DNA of 51,418 bases from an uncultured Pelagibacteraceae bacterium (GTDB lineage Bacteria; Pseudomonadota; Alphaproteobacteria; Pelagibacterales; Pelagibacteraceae), in contig CABYYA010000005.1 in the NCBI GenBank assembly GCA_902523125.1, positions 1 to 51,418 on the forward strand, written 5' to 3'. The notes beneath the pieces were generated by a model. It searched no databases and was not told the DNA's origin. It saw nothing but the letters and a program-made list of their open reading frames with translations. This document shows positions 32,051-40,334 of the stretch, in pieces. The position numbers were made by a program, and so were the translations under genes. Within the stretch, counting starts at the first letter, position 1. Every line of letters begins with the position of its first letter.

Positions 32051-32595
32051 TCTTTTACAAAAACAACAGTTAATTCAGCAACTTTGAAACCAAACTTAGT
32101 CATTGTAGCCCTGTTAATTGCTACACGTTCATCTTGTTTAAAAATCCAATCATCAAAAGTAATTTTCATTTCTTTACCTTTGACTGGTACTAACAAAACA
32201 TATTCAAATTTAAAAGCTGGACCATACGAATATCCTTTAGCTTTACCAACAACATCTCCTGCCGTACCCTCATAATTATTTTCATCAATTTTAGTGATCT
32301 GCCATTGTCTAGTTTGAATTTCCCCATCATCCCAGTTAAATTTTTCGTCGAGTATCAGTTGTTTACCATCCCATTTTCCGTTTAAATCTGCAGAAAATTG
32401 TCTTGTGACTTTTCCAGATCTATTTTGAAGCACACCCCAAGCTTTTACATTGCCGGACAAATATTTTTCAATAATCAATCTAGGTTCTTTATTTTTAAAA
32501 TCTTCTGGTTTCATAGTGCTATTTTTTGAGCAGTTTGTAATTAAGAAAAGAAAAATTATCAATAAAATTGATTTGCTATTTTTAATTTTAATCAT
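32047..32595 (-). CDS. DUF3833 family lipoprotein
   Basis: A 182-residue exported lipoprotein: a signal with lipobox LITNC (Cys at about residue 22) and then the DUF3833 fold, a lipocalin-like beta barrel rich in W and D: NGKWDGKQLILDEKFNWDDGEIQTRQW, ITKIDENNYEGTAGDVVGKAKG and MKITFDDWIFKQDERVAINRATMTKFGF. It is 16 bases after the Cfa gene and probably the last gene of the FAD-oxidoreductase/DUF1365/Cfa cluster, a set commonly together in proteobacteria. Its function is unknown; a lipid-binding role is an inference. Confidence 0.85.
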   Translation of the reverse strand: MIKIKNSKSILLIIFLFLITNCSKNSTMKPEDFKNKEPRLIIEKYLSGNVKAWGVLQNRSGKVTRQFSADLNGKWDGKQLILDEKFNWDDGEIQTRQWQITKIDENNYEGTAGDVVGKAKGYSYGPAFKFEYVLLVPVKGKEMKITFDDWIFKQDERVAINRATMTKFGFKVAELTVVFVKD

Positions 32596-32611
32596 TCGTT
32601 TCCTTTAAAGA

Positions 32612-33790
32612 TCATTTATTTTGAAGTGAAAATTGAATTAAATCTATATTTTTCGATTTAAATCCTGCCTCACAATAAGAAAGGTAAAATTCCCACATTC
32701 TTTTAAAAGTTAAATCAAATCCTTGTTTCTTAATTAATTCCCACTTCTTATTAAATTCTTTTCTCCATATTGCTAATGTATCAGAATAATGATCTGCATA
32801 AGAGTCATATGACTTGATAGCTAGACCATTTTCCGAAACATATTTATTAATAATATTCTTACTTGGTAAAAATCCCCCAGGAAAAATATATTTTTGGATA
32901 AAGTCTGTCTTGTTTTTATATCGGTCAAACATATTATCATCTATTGTAATAGCCTGAATAGCAGCTCTTCCATTATCTGATAGATTGTCTTTAATAGTTT
33001 TAAAATAACCTTCTAGGTAATTTTGTCCAACAGCTTCTATCATTTCTATTGAAGCTATTGAATTATATTTATTTTTTAAATCTCTATAATCTTTTATTTC
33101 AATATTTACTTTTTCGTTTAAGCCGCATTCATGAATTCTTTTTTTTGCATATTCAAATTGTTCTTTCGATATAGTAATGCAATCTAATTTAACATCATAT
33201 TTTTTTCCTAAATATTCAGCAAAACCACCCCAACCACATCCAATCTCTAAAATTTTGTCACCATCATTTGGTTTTATTAAATCGATTAATTTTTGATATT
33301 TATTATTTTGTGCATTAGATAAATCTTTATTTCTCTCATCGAATATTGCACTTGAGTAAGTTAAAGTTTTATCAAGCCATAGTGCAAAAAACTCATTGCC
33401 TAAGTCGTAATGTTTTGAAATATTATCTTTACTTCGATCTCTGGTGTTTTTAATAAGTATATTTTTCACATAATTGACTACTGGAAAGTCTAATAGACCA
33501 GAAAATTTATAAATTATTTTAATATTTCTTGCAGTGATTTCAATCAAGTTTGAAAGATTATCAGTTTCAAATTCATCCCTCATATAAGATTCTGCAAAAC
33601 CAACACTTCCTCCTTTTATTAAGTTAAAAGTAAAATTTGGTTTTTTTATCTTTAAAACTGATTTTAAAGGACTATTAGGGTTTCCAAATTTTAATAATTC
33701 ACCATCATATTTTGTGATCTCTAAATACCCGTGCTTAATATCTCTTAAAATTTTGAAGACGACTCGATCTGAAAAGTTATATAAGCCCAT
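32612..33790 (-). CDS. Cyclopropane-fatty-acyl-phospholipid synthase family methyltransferase
   Basis: SAM-dependent enzyme that methylates unsaturated acyl chains of membrane phospholipids. In its 392 residues, the N-terminal lipid-binding domain (IKGGSVGFAESYMRDEFETDNL) precedes the methyltransferase motifs SKHYDLGNEFFALWLDKTLTYSSAIF, KILEIGCGWGGFAEYLGKKY (SAM motif I) and IEMIEAVGQNYLEGYF with the bicarbonate-binding Glu, and FIQKYIFPGG. I start at the ATG that shares one base with the DUF1365 stop (TGATG), not at the TTG before it. In related clusters some Cfa homologues make methyl-branched rather than cyclopropane fatty acids, so the exact product is open. Confidence 0.9.
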   Translation of the reverse strand: MGLYNFSDRVVFKILRDIKHGYLEITKYDGELLKFGNPNSPLKSVLKIKKPNFTFNLIKGGSVGFAESYMRDEFETDNLSNLIEITARNIKIIYKFSGLLDFPVVNYVKNILIKNTRDRSKDNISKHYDLGNEFFALWLDKTLTYSSAIFDERNKDLSNAQNNKYQKLIDLIKPNDGDKILEIGCGWGGFAEYLGKKYDVKLDCITISKEQFEYAKKRIHECGLNEKVNIEIKDYRDLKNKYNSIASIEMIEAVGQNYLEGYFKTIKDNLSDNGRAAIQAITIDDNMFDRYKNKTDFIQKYIFPGGFLPSKNIINKYVSENGLAIKSYDSYADHYSDTLAIWRKEFNKKWELIKKQGFDLTFKRMWEFYLSYCEAGFKSKNIDLIQFSLQNK

Positions 33791-34548
33791 CAATTCTCAA
33801 AAGTAATATTGTTTTTAATTTTAAATTTTTTTTTTACGAATTTTATTCCTTTAAGCCATAATTTAAAGGCTTCAAAATGTATCGCCGATATAATTTTAAA
33901 TGTCATTAAAGGGTGCTTTATATATGATTTAAGTAGTTCTACGGTTGTAAAATCTGCCCTTATTCCATTTTGTGATGCAAATAAGATTTTTTCATTTTGC
34001 TGATATTGATCAATAACGACTGAAATCTTTTCAGAGGGTTTTGAAATTCTAAAAAAATAATTACAATTCATCTCAATAAATGGAGACACATGAAATTTTT
34101 TGAAACAGTTGTGTTGTAACATATTATTTTTCTCTACTCTAAAAATATAAGTATGTTGTTCTCCAAAAGTATTTTTTACCTCATATAATATTGAAATTAA
34201 ATTTTCATTACGATCATAAACAAAGAAAACACTAAGAGGATTAAACACATATCCAAAAATTCTTGGATAGCACAAAAGCTTTATTTTTATATCTTTTGAA
34301 AAGATATTATTTTCCTCTAAATTTTTTTTTACCCATTCAATCAAAGACGAGCCATCTCTTTGACCATGATCTTTGTCAAAAAAACTGATTAGATTAAACC
34401 GATTATATGAGAAAAAACTTATATTTTTGTTCAGATTATTTAAATCAGATAAATCGATTAATAATGCAAATACACTGTACTTAAAACAATGTTTTATTGG
34501 TTTAAATCTTTTGTGTATTACTGTTCCATTGTAAATTGAGCTAGTCAT
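33790..34548 (-). CDS. DUF1365 family protein
   Basis: A 252-residue cytosolic or membrane-associated protein of DUF1365, recognisable by IYNGTVIHKRFKPIKHCFKYSVFALLIDLSDL at the start, HGQRDGSSLIEWVKKNLEE, IKLLCYPRIFGYVFNPLSVFFVYD in the middle and the C-terminal KTFKIISAIHFEAFKLWLKG. The family nearly always sits between a flavin oxidoreductase and a Cfa-like methyltransferase, as here, and has been placed in unusual fatty-acid formation; the reaction is not assigned. The ATG at 34548 overlaps the upstream gene by eight bases; a TTG one codon earlier is less likely. Confidence 0.88.
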   Translation of the reverse strand: MTSSIYNGTVIHKRFKPIKHCFKYSVFALLIDLSDLNNLNKNISFFSYNRFNLISFFDKDHGQRDGSSLIEWVKKNLEENNIFSKDIKIKLLCYPRIFGYVFNPLSVFFVYDRNENLISILYEVKNTFGEQHTYIFRVEKNNMLQHNCFKKFHVSPFIEMNCNYFFRISKPSEKISVVIDQYQQNEKILFASQNGIRADFTTVELLKSYIKHPLMTFKIISAIHFEAFKLWLKGIKFVKKKFKIKNNITFEN

Positions 34549-35779
34549 CAAAGTTTTTTAGCATTTCAATTGATGATTTTATTCCATCTTCATGAAAACC
34601 GTAACCAAAATAACTACCACAAAAAAGAATATTTCTTTTATTTTGCAAATTTTTAAGCTTACTTTGATAATCTAAAGCGTATTGATCAAAATATGGGTGA
34701 GTGAATTTAACTTTTTTCAAAATTTTTGTTTTATCAATATCAAGGTATGGATTTAGTGTAAGAAATATATTTTTTTCACATTCTAAATTTTGAAGTAAAT
34801 TTAACCAGTAAGTGATCGAATTTTTTTCGATTTCATTTTTCTTCATTGATGAGTTCCAAGCACACCAGGCATTCTTATTTTTTGGCATAACTGTCTCATC
34901 TGTGTGTATATAAGCCAAATTTTCTTTATAACTGAAATTTGACAAAACTTCTTTCTCTTGGTCAGTTGGGTTTTCAATCATTGATAATGCTTCGTCCGCA
35001 TGTGTTGCAATAATTACTTTGTCGTAATCAAAAAATTCATTTTTTCCACCATAATACAAATCAATACCATTTGATTTACTAATTATTTTATTGACTTTAT
35101 AATTCTTAAAATATTCTCCACTAATTTTTGATAGAATAGTTTTTACATATGACCTGGTTCTATTTGAGACCGTGTACCACTGTGGTCTATTTTTAAGTTT
35201 AAATAATCCATGATTTTGAAAAAATTTTAAAAAGAATTTTAAAGGCATCTTATTCGCAGCATATGGTGGCATCGACCAGATTGCTGACACCATAGGTATT
35301 AAATGATAATTGATAAATTCTTTTGAAAGATTATTCTTAATCAAATAATCACCCAATGTGATTTTCTCATTTATATTATCTAGCTTGTCGGATTTTTTAT
35401 AAAATTTTATAATATCAAAAAACATTTTTAAAAATTTAATATTAAATAGATTTGTCTTATTTGAAAAAATTCCATTTAATCCTTTTCCACAGTATTCAAA
35501 GTTTGAGTTATCTACTGATACAGAAAAAGACATGTTGCTTTTTTCAATTTCAATTTTATTTTCATTAAAAAAATTAATTAAATTTGGATAAGTTTCAAAG
35601 TTAAATACAATGAAGCCTATATCTACTGATACTTTTTTGGTTCCAATCATAAGGTCAATTGTGTGGGAATGACCACCAAAGTGATCTTCTTTTTCAAATA
35701 AATCTACGTGATTTTTTTTTGAAAGATAATAAGCAGCACTTAATCCTGAAATGCCTGAACCAACTACAGCAATTTTCAT
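34541..35779 (-). CDS. NAD(P)/FAD-dependent amine-oxidase-type oxidoreductase
   Basis: A flavoprotein of 412 residues: FAD-binding GSGISGLSAAYYLSKKNHVDLFEKEDHFGGHSHT (G-x-G-x-x-G at about 8-13, plus the amine-oxidase GG motif) and FCGSYFGYGFHEDGIKSSIEML at the end (FAD C-terminal motif). In alphaproteobacteria such proteins are next to DUF1365 and Cfa homologues and are thought to desaturate or otherwise oxidise methylated acyl chains. In the singlet-oxygen regulon of Rhodobacter a similar set is present. I use the ATG; two TTG codons stand directly before it. It begins six bases after the gcvP stop, so read-through from the gcv operon is likely. Confidence 0.88.
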   Translation of the reverse strand: MKIAVVGSGISGLSAAYYLSKKNHVDLFEKEDHFGGHSHTIDLMIGTKKVSVDIGFIVFNFETYPNLINFFNENKIEIEKSNMSFSVSVDNSNFEYCGKGLNGIFSNKTNLFNIKFLKMFFDIIKFYKKSDKLDNINEKITLGDYLIKNNLSKEFINYHLIPMVSAIWSMPPYAANKMPLKFFLKFFQNHGLFKLKNRPQWYTVSNRTRSYVKTILSKISGEYFKNYKVNKIISKSNGIDLYYGGKNEFFDYDKVIIATHADEALSMIENPTDQEKEVLSNFSYKENLAYIHTDETVMPKNKNAWCAWNSSMKKNEIEKNSITYWLNLLQNLECEKNIFLTLNPYLDIDKTKILKKVKFTHPYFDQYALDYQSKLKNLQNKRNILFCGSYFGYGFHEDGIKSSIEMLKNFDD

Positions 35780-35785
35780 CAACAA

Positions 35786-38656
35786 TTATGCTGCATCTTC
35801 TTTAAATTCATCCATACTAGGACATGTGCAGAAAATATTTTTATCACCATAAACATTGTCTACTCTTGCAACCGGTGGCCAAAATTTGTTTACTTTTAAA
35901 AATTTTGCTGGGTAAGCAGCTTGCTCTCTAGAATATTTGTGTGTCCAATTATCAGAAGCCAACTCAGTGTCTGTATGAGGAGCGTTTTTAATTGGATTAT
36001 CAACTTTATCAAATTTACCAGTTTTAATTAGATCAATTTCTTGTTTAATCTTAATTAGAGTATCACAAAACCTATCAAGCTCTGACAAGTTCTCACTTTC
36101 TGTAGGTTCAATCATCATTGTTCCAGCCACAGGCCAAGACATTGTTGGTGCATGAAAACCAAAATCAATTAATCTTTTTGCGATATCTTCCTCAGTGACT
36201 CCCGTTTCTGATTTGATTGACCTAATATCAATTATACACTCGTGGGCAACATTACCGTTTGAACCTTTGTATAAGATTGGATAATGATCTTTCAGTCTTT
36301 CAGCAATATAATTTGCATTTAGTATCGCAACTTTAGAAGCTAGTTTTAATCCCTCTGATCCCATCATTTTTATATACATCCAAGAAATTGATAAAATACT
36401 TGAGCTTCCCCATGGAGCAGCAGAGACAGCTCCAATTCCCGTTGCTGGACCACAATCTTTAACAACTGGATGATTAGGCAAATAAACTTGTAGATGTTTT
36501 TTACATGCAATAGGTCCCATACCTGGTCCACCCCCACCATGAGGGATACAAAATGTTTTATGTAAATTTATATGACAAACATCCGGGCCAAAATTTCCAG
36601 GTTTGGCTATACCAACTAGTGCATTCAAATTTGCCCCATCCATATACACTTGCCCACCATGTTTATGAATTAGTTCACATATATCCATGATTTTTTCCTC
36701 AAACACTCCATGAGTAGATGGATATGTGACCATCAAGGCTCCTAAATTCTCTGAATGAAGCTCTGCTTTTTTCTTTAAATCATCAAAATCAACATTACCT
36801 TCTTTATCACAATTAACTACAACCACTTTCATTCCAACCATTTGTGCACTAGCAGGATTGGTTCCATGTGCAGAGCTTGGTATTAAACATATGTTTCTAT
36901 TTTTATCACCTCTGTCTAGATGATATTTTCTAATTACCATTAGTCCTGCATATTCTCCTTGAGCACCTGCATTTGGTTGAAGTGAAACTCCAGAAAAACC
37001 AGTAATTGATCTTAACCAATTTTTTAAATCAGTGAATAATGTCCTATATCCGTCCATCTGCTCAATAGGTACAAATGGATGGGGCTCAGCTAATTCTCTC
37101 CATGAAATAGGTATCATTTCTGCAGTAGCATTTAATTTCATTGTGCAAGAGCCTAACGCTATCATGGTTCTGTTAAGAGCTATATCCTTATCCTCTAATT
37201 TTTTAAGGTATCTAAGCATTTCTGTCTCAGAACGATATGAGTTAAAAACAGGATGTTCTAAATATTTAGAAGTTCTCAATAAACTTTTTGGTAAATTGGG
37301 TAAACTTACTGTTGGATCCTCTTTTTTTATGGACTCGGCTGCATTAAAAATTTTTAACAGTTGATTTACTCTATAAACATTTTTTTTCTCATCAAAAGAA
37401 ATAGCAAGCATTTCAGAGTTTACTTTTCGAATATTAACTTTTTGATTTAAAGCATTTTTATAAATTTGATCAGTCTTTTCTTTAGTAATAATTGTAACAG
37501 TATCAAAAAAGTAATCAGAATATATTTCATATCCAGATTGTTTTATTTTATCAGCAAAATTTTTTGCTAATTGAGAAACTCTCTCAGAAATTTTCTTAAT
37601 TCCTTCTGGGCCATGATAAATGGCATAAGCTGCTGATACTATGGCTAACAACGCTTGAGCAGTACAAATGTTACTTGTAGCTTTGTCTCTTCTAATATGT
37701 TGTTCTCTAGTCTGTAGTGACAATCTATAAGCCTTGTTTCCATGTCTATCTACTGAAACACCAACTATTCTACCTGGCATAGATCTTTTGTATTCATCTT
37801 TTGTTGCAAAAAATGCTGCATGTGGTCCTCCATAACCCATCGGAATACCAAATCTTTGTGAACTGCCAACTGCAATATCAGCCCCAAGTTCTCTCGGCGT
37901 TTTAAGCTTTGCAAGTGCAAGAAGATCACAAGCTAAAATAGCTTTACCATTTTTTTTATGAATTTTGCTAATTGACTCGCTTGGGTCTTTAATATCTCCT
38001 AAGGTTCCAGGATACTGTAATATTCCACAAACAATATCCTCTTTTAATTGTTCTAAAACTTTATCTTCATTTCCAACAAGAACTTTGAGACCCATAGGCT
38101 CTGCTCTAGTTCTTATAACCTCAACAGTTTGAGGGTGGCAATTTTCTGAAACAAAAACTAAATTGCTATCACTTTTATCAAGTCTATAACTTAAACCCAT
38201 AGCCTCTGCTGCCGCTGTGCCTTCATCAAGTAAAGATGCATTTGCAATATCCATTCCTGTAAAATCAACAATCATTTGTTGAAAGTTTAAAAGCATTTCC
38301 AATCTTCCTTGAGCTACCTCTGGCTGATAAGGTGTGTAAGAGGTATACCAGCCTGGATTTTCCAATATATTTCTTAAAATTACATATGGTGTATAAGTTC
38401 CATAATAACCCATGCCTATAAAGTTTGAGTAAATTTGATTTTTTTTTGAAATTGCTTTTAATTTTCTTAATGCTTCATACTCTGAATTAGACTCACCAAT
38501 ATTCAGTTCACCCTTGAACTGTATTTTTTCTGGAACAGTATTATCAATCAAATCATCCAATGATTTGTAATTTAATTTTTTTAACATTTTTAATTGATCC
38601 TCTTCAGATGGACCAATATGTCTTTTTATAAAATCTTTTTCAGAATTATGTAACAT
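35786..38656 (-). CDS. gcvP: Glycine dehydrogenase (decarboxylating), P-protein
   Basis: PLP enzyme that decarboxylates glycine and loads the aminomethyl group on GcvH. The full-length 956-residue single-chain form is seen: N-half with FIGMGYYGTYTPYVILRNILENPGWYTSYTPYQPEVAQGR, C-half with SLQPNAGAQGEYAGLM and the PLP lysine in INLHKTFCIPHGGGGPGMGP (about residue 699). It follows gcvH with no gap. As part of gcvTHP it is under the glycine riboswitch upstream of gcvT. Its end lies six bases before the flavin oxidoreductase start. Confidence 0.97.
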   Translation of the reverse strand: MLHNSEKDFIKRHIGPSEEDQLKMLKKLNYKSLDDLIDNTVPEKIQFKGELNIGESNSEYEALRKLKAISKKNQIYSNFIGMGYYGTYTPYVILRNILENPGWYTSYTPYQPEVAQGRLEMLLNFQQMIVDFTGMDIANASLLDEGTAAAEAMGLSYRLDKSDSNLVFVSENCHPQTVEVIRTRAEPMGLKVLVGNEDKVLEQLKEDIVCGILQYPGTLGDIKDPSESISKIHKKNGKAILACDLLALAKLKTPRELGADIAVGSSQRFGIPMGYGGPHAAFFATKDEYKRSMPGRIVGVSVDRHGNKAYRLSLQTREQHIRRDKATSNICTAQALLAIVSAAYAIYHGPEGIKKISERVSQLAKNFADKIKQSGYEIYSDYFFDTVTIITKEKTDQIYKNALNQKVNIRKVNSEMLAISFDEKKNVYRVNQLLKIFNAAESIKKEDPTVSLPNLPKSLLRTSKYLEHPVFNSYRSETEMLRYLKKLEDKDIALNRTMIALGSCTMKLNATAEMIPISWRELAEPHPFVPIEQMDGYRTLFTDLKNWLRSITGFSGVSLQPNAGAQGEYAGLMVIRKYHLDRGDKNRNICLIPSSAHGTNPASAQMVGMKVVVVNCDKEGNVDFDDLKKKAELHSENLGALMVTYPSTHGVFEEKIMDICELIHKHGGQVYMDGANLNALVGIAKPGNFGPDVCHINLHKTFCIPHGGGGPGMGPIACKKHLQVYLPNHPVVKDCGPATGIGAVSAAPWGSSSILSISWMYIKMMGSEGLKLASKVAILNANYIAERLKDHYPILYKGSNGNVAHECIIDIRSIKSETGVTEEDIAKRLIDFGFHAPTMSWPVAGTMMIEPTESENLSELDRFCDTLIKIKQEIDLIKTGKFDKVDNPIKNAPHTDTELASDNWTHKYSREQAAYPAKFLKVNKFWPPVARVDNVYGDKNIFCTCPSMDEFKEDAA

Positions 38657-39037
38657 TTAAGTATTAGCCTCTTTTGCAAATTTATCATAGTCGTCTTTAT
38701 TCATTAAAGAGTCCATTTCAGATTTATCTTTAATCTTTAATTTAAAGAACCAAGCAGAATTTTCAGGATCTTGATTTATTTTTGATGGATCATCCACAAT
38801 TTCTTGGTTTGTATCAACAACTTCACCACTCACTGGAGTATAAACATCGCTTGCAGCTTTAGTAGACTCTACAACTCCTGCCGTTCCATCTTTTTCTACA
38901 CTAGAACCTTTTTCAGGAAGTTCTGCAAACACAATATCTCCTAGCATCTCTGTTGCATGCTTTGTTATGCCGATTGTTGCAACTTCACCTTCTAATTTTA
39001 TCCATTCATGCTCTTTAGAATATTTCACTTCACTCAT
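38657..39037 (-). CDS. gcvH: Glycine cleavage system H protein
   Basis: Lipoyl carrier that shuttles the aminomethyl group from P- to T-protein. The 126-residue protein has [21 protein letters not shown] at the N-terminus and the lipoylation lysine Lys60 in [20 protein letters not shown], then [11 protein letters not shown] near the C-terminus, the conserved GW/WF strand. It sits between gcvT (1-base overlap) and gcvP, so stoichiometric co-translation is likely. No lipoate ligase gene is in the window. Confidence 0.97.
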   Translation of the reverse strand: MSEVKYSKEHEWIKLEGEVATIGITKHATEMLGDIVFAELPEKGSSVEKDGTAGVVESTKAASDVYTPVSGEVVDTNQEIVDDPSKINQDPENSAWFFKLKIKDKSEMDSLMNKDDYDKFAKEANT

Positions 39038-40140
39038 TAATTTACCCCTTTTGCGTAACTTTTTTTATAAAATGGTAGGCTACAAATGTTTGCTGCATAT
39101 TTTTTACCCCTCACCTCTAAAAATACTTTGGTATTTTTTTTTGAAAATTCGTTTTCTACATACCCCATTGCTACAGGTCCATTTACACTTGGCCCAAATG
39201 TACCACTAGTTATTTCTCCAATATGAACATCGGATTGATTAAATATCTTTGTTTTTTCTCTGGCAATTATTCTTCCCTCAGGTTTTATTCCAACTCTAAT
39301 TTTTGTAACACCATTGTTCAATTGTTTAATAATTATGTCTGAACCAATAAAGTCTCCTTTAGATATTCTCTCCTTTGAAATTGCCCACTTTAAATTTGCT
39401 TCCACTGGGGTTTTGTCTTTATCAAGATCATGACCGTACAAACATAAGCCAGCTTCTAACCTTAATGTGTCTCTTGCTCCTAAACCAACTAGCTTCGAAC
39501 CTTTATCAATTAATTCTCTAGTCAATTTATCCGCGAAATTATTTAGAATTGATATCTCAAAACCATCTTCACCTGTATACCCAGATCGAGTAATATATAC
39601 TTTCTGATTATCAAATAAGAACCAGTTTCCAGACATAAAATTTAAATCTTTTACTCCGTCAACAACTTCATTTAAGATTTGCGATGATTTAGGTCCCTGA
39701 ATTGCTATTAATGATCTATTTTCATCCAAAACCATTTTGTACTTTTCTTTTAAAAGTTCCTTTAAAATTTTAAAATCATTGTCTTTACACGCTGCATTAA
39801 GAATTATTAAAAAACCTTCATCAATTTTTGTAATGATTAAATCATCTTGTATTCCAGCATCTTTATCCATCAAAAAGCTGTACTTAGAGTGATTCAATTT
39901 CAAATTTTTCAAATCTAATGGAAAAATTTTTTCTAAATCTTTAATTAATTCTTCACCACCATAAATAAATAATTGACCCATATGTGAAACATCAAAAATA
40001 CCAGAGTGATTTCTAGTGAATTTATGCTCCTCTACAATACCTTCAGAATATTGGATTGGCATCTGATAACCTGCAAATTCAACAAACTTTGCGTTACAAT
40101 CTTGATGTAATTGGTAAAGCGATGTTTTTTTTATTTCCAT
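39037..40140 (-). CDS. gcvT: Aminomethyltransferase (glycine cleavage T-protein)
   Basis: Moves the methylene unit to tetrahydrofolate and frees ammonia. The 367 residues start [26 protein letters not shown], with [12 protein letters not shown], the folate-site Asp and YTGEDGFEI, and [22 protein letters not shown], all GcvT. The ATG at 40138-40140 is fixed by alignment to known T-proteins (next Met is too far in) and an in-frame TGA lies three codons upstream. This ATG is fully enclosed in the P1 helix of the downstream glycine aptamer, and there is no classical ribosome site. First gene of gcvTHP. Confidence 0.97.
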   Translation of the reverse strand: MEIKKTSLYQLHQDCNAKFVEFAGYQMPIQYSEGIVEEHKFTRNHSGIFDVSHMGQLFIYGGEELIKDLEKIFPLDLKNLKLNHSKYSFLMDKDAGIQDDLIITKIDEGFLIILNAACKDNDFKILKELLKEKYKMVLDENRSLIAIQGPKSSQILNEVVDGVKDLNFMSGNWFLFDNQKVYITRSGYTGEDGFEISILNNFADKLTRELIDKGSKLVGLGARDTLRLEAGLCLYGHDLDKDKTPVEANLKWAISKERISKGDFIGSDIIIKQLNNGVTKIRVGIKPEGRIIAREKTKIFNQSDVHIGEITSGTFGPSVNGPVAMGYVENEFSKKNTKVFLEVRGKKYAANICSLPFYKKSYAKGVN

Positions 40141-40224
40141 ATTAACTCATTATACCCATCTGTATATTTGCCTGAGAGTTTTGCTCCTTCGGCGAGAATT
40201 AAATCTCTTTCCAGAGTTAATATG
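40138..40224 (-). ncRNA. Glycine riboswitch, aptamer 2 (gene-proximal)
   Basis: On the minus strand, CTCTGGAAAGAG (P2 region), CGCCGAAGGAGCAAA (the conserved core) and CTCTCAGGCAAATATACAGATGGG (3' core, P3 and joining segment) are diagnostic of the gcvT RNA family. P1 is an 11-base-pair perfect helix: CATATTAACTC (40214-40224) with GAGTTAATATG (40138-40148). The final ATG of the P1 3' strand is the gcvT start codon. Confidence 0.92.
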
Positions 40225-40301
40225 TTACGGTCCTTTTTGCCTGAGAGATTCCTGGGTTGTTGCTCCTTCGGCGCTACGATAATCTGTAGTCTCTCCCGTA
40301 A
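40225..40301 (-). ncRNA. Glycine riboswitch, aptamer 1
   Basis: Minus strand: P1 TTACGG (40296-40301) with CCGTAA (40225-40230); GGGAGAGAC of P2, the core GCGCCGAAGGAGCAA and the 3' element CTCTCAGGCAAAAAGGACC. The last P1 base is directly adjacent to the first P1 base of aptamer 2, so the two aptamers have no linker. Tandem glycine aptamers ahead of gcvT are an established arrangement; glycine binding controls the operon. Confidence 0.92.
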
Positions 40302-40310
40302 ATCAATAGT

Positions 40311-40334
40311 CCTATAAGTGACATAAAATGTCAA
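40311..40334 (-). promoter_or_regulatory. Probable gcv promoter with a 15-base palindrome
   Basis: On the minus strand a perfect TTGACA (40329-40334) and a TATAGG (40311-40316) face the riboswitch, but with only 12 bases between, so they cannot both be the sigma-70 pair. TATAGG would place the start near 40304, just before aptamer 1. TGACAT-TTT-ATGTCA (40319-40333) is a perfect palindrome and may be an operator or activator site overlapping the stop codon of the EamA gene. Confidence 0.35.

Noticed and set aside
37032..37364. Plus-strand frame of about 110 codons inside gcvP
   Set aside because: Shadow of the strongly conserved gcvP frame; no start signal and no known motif.
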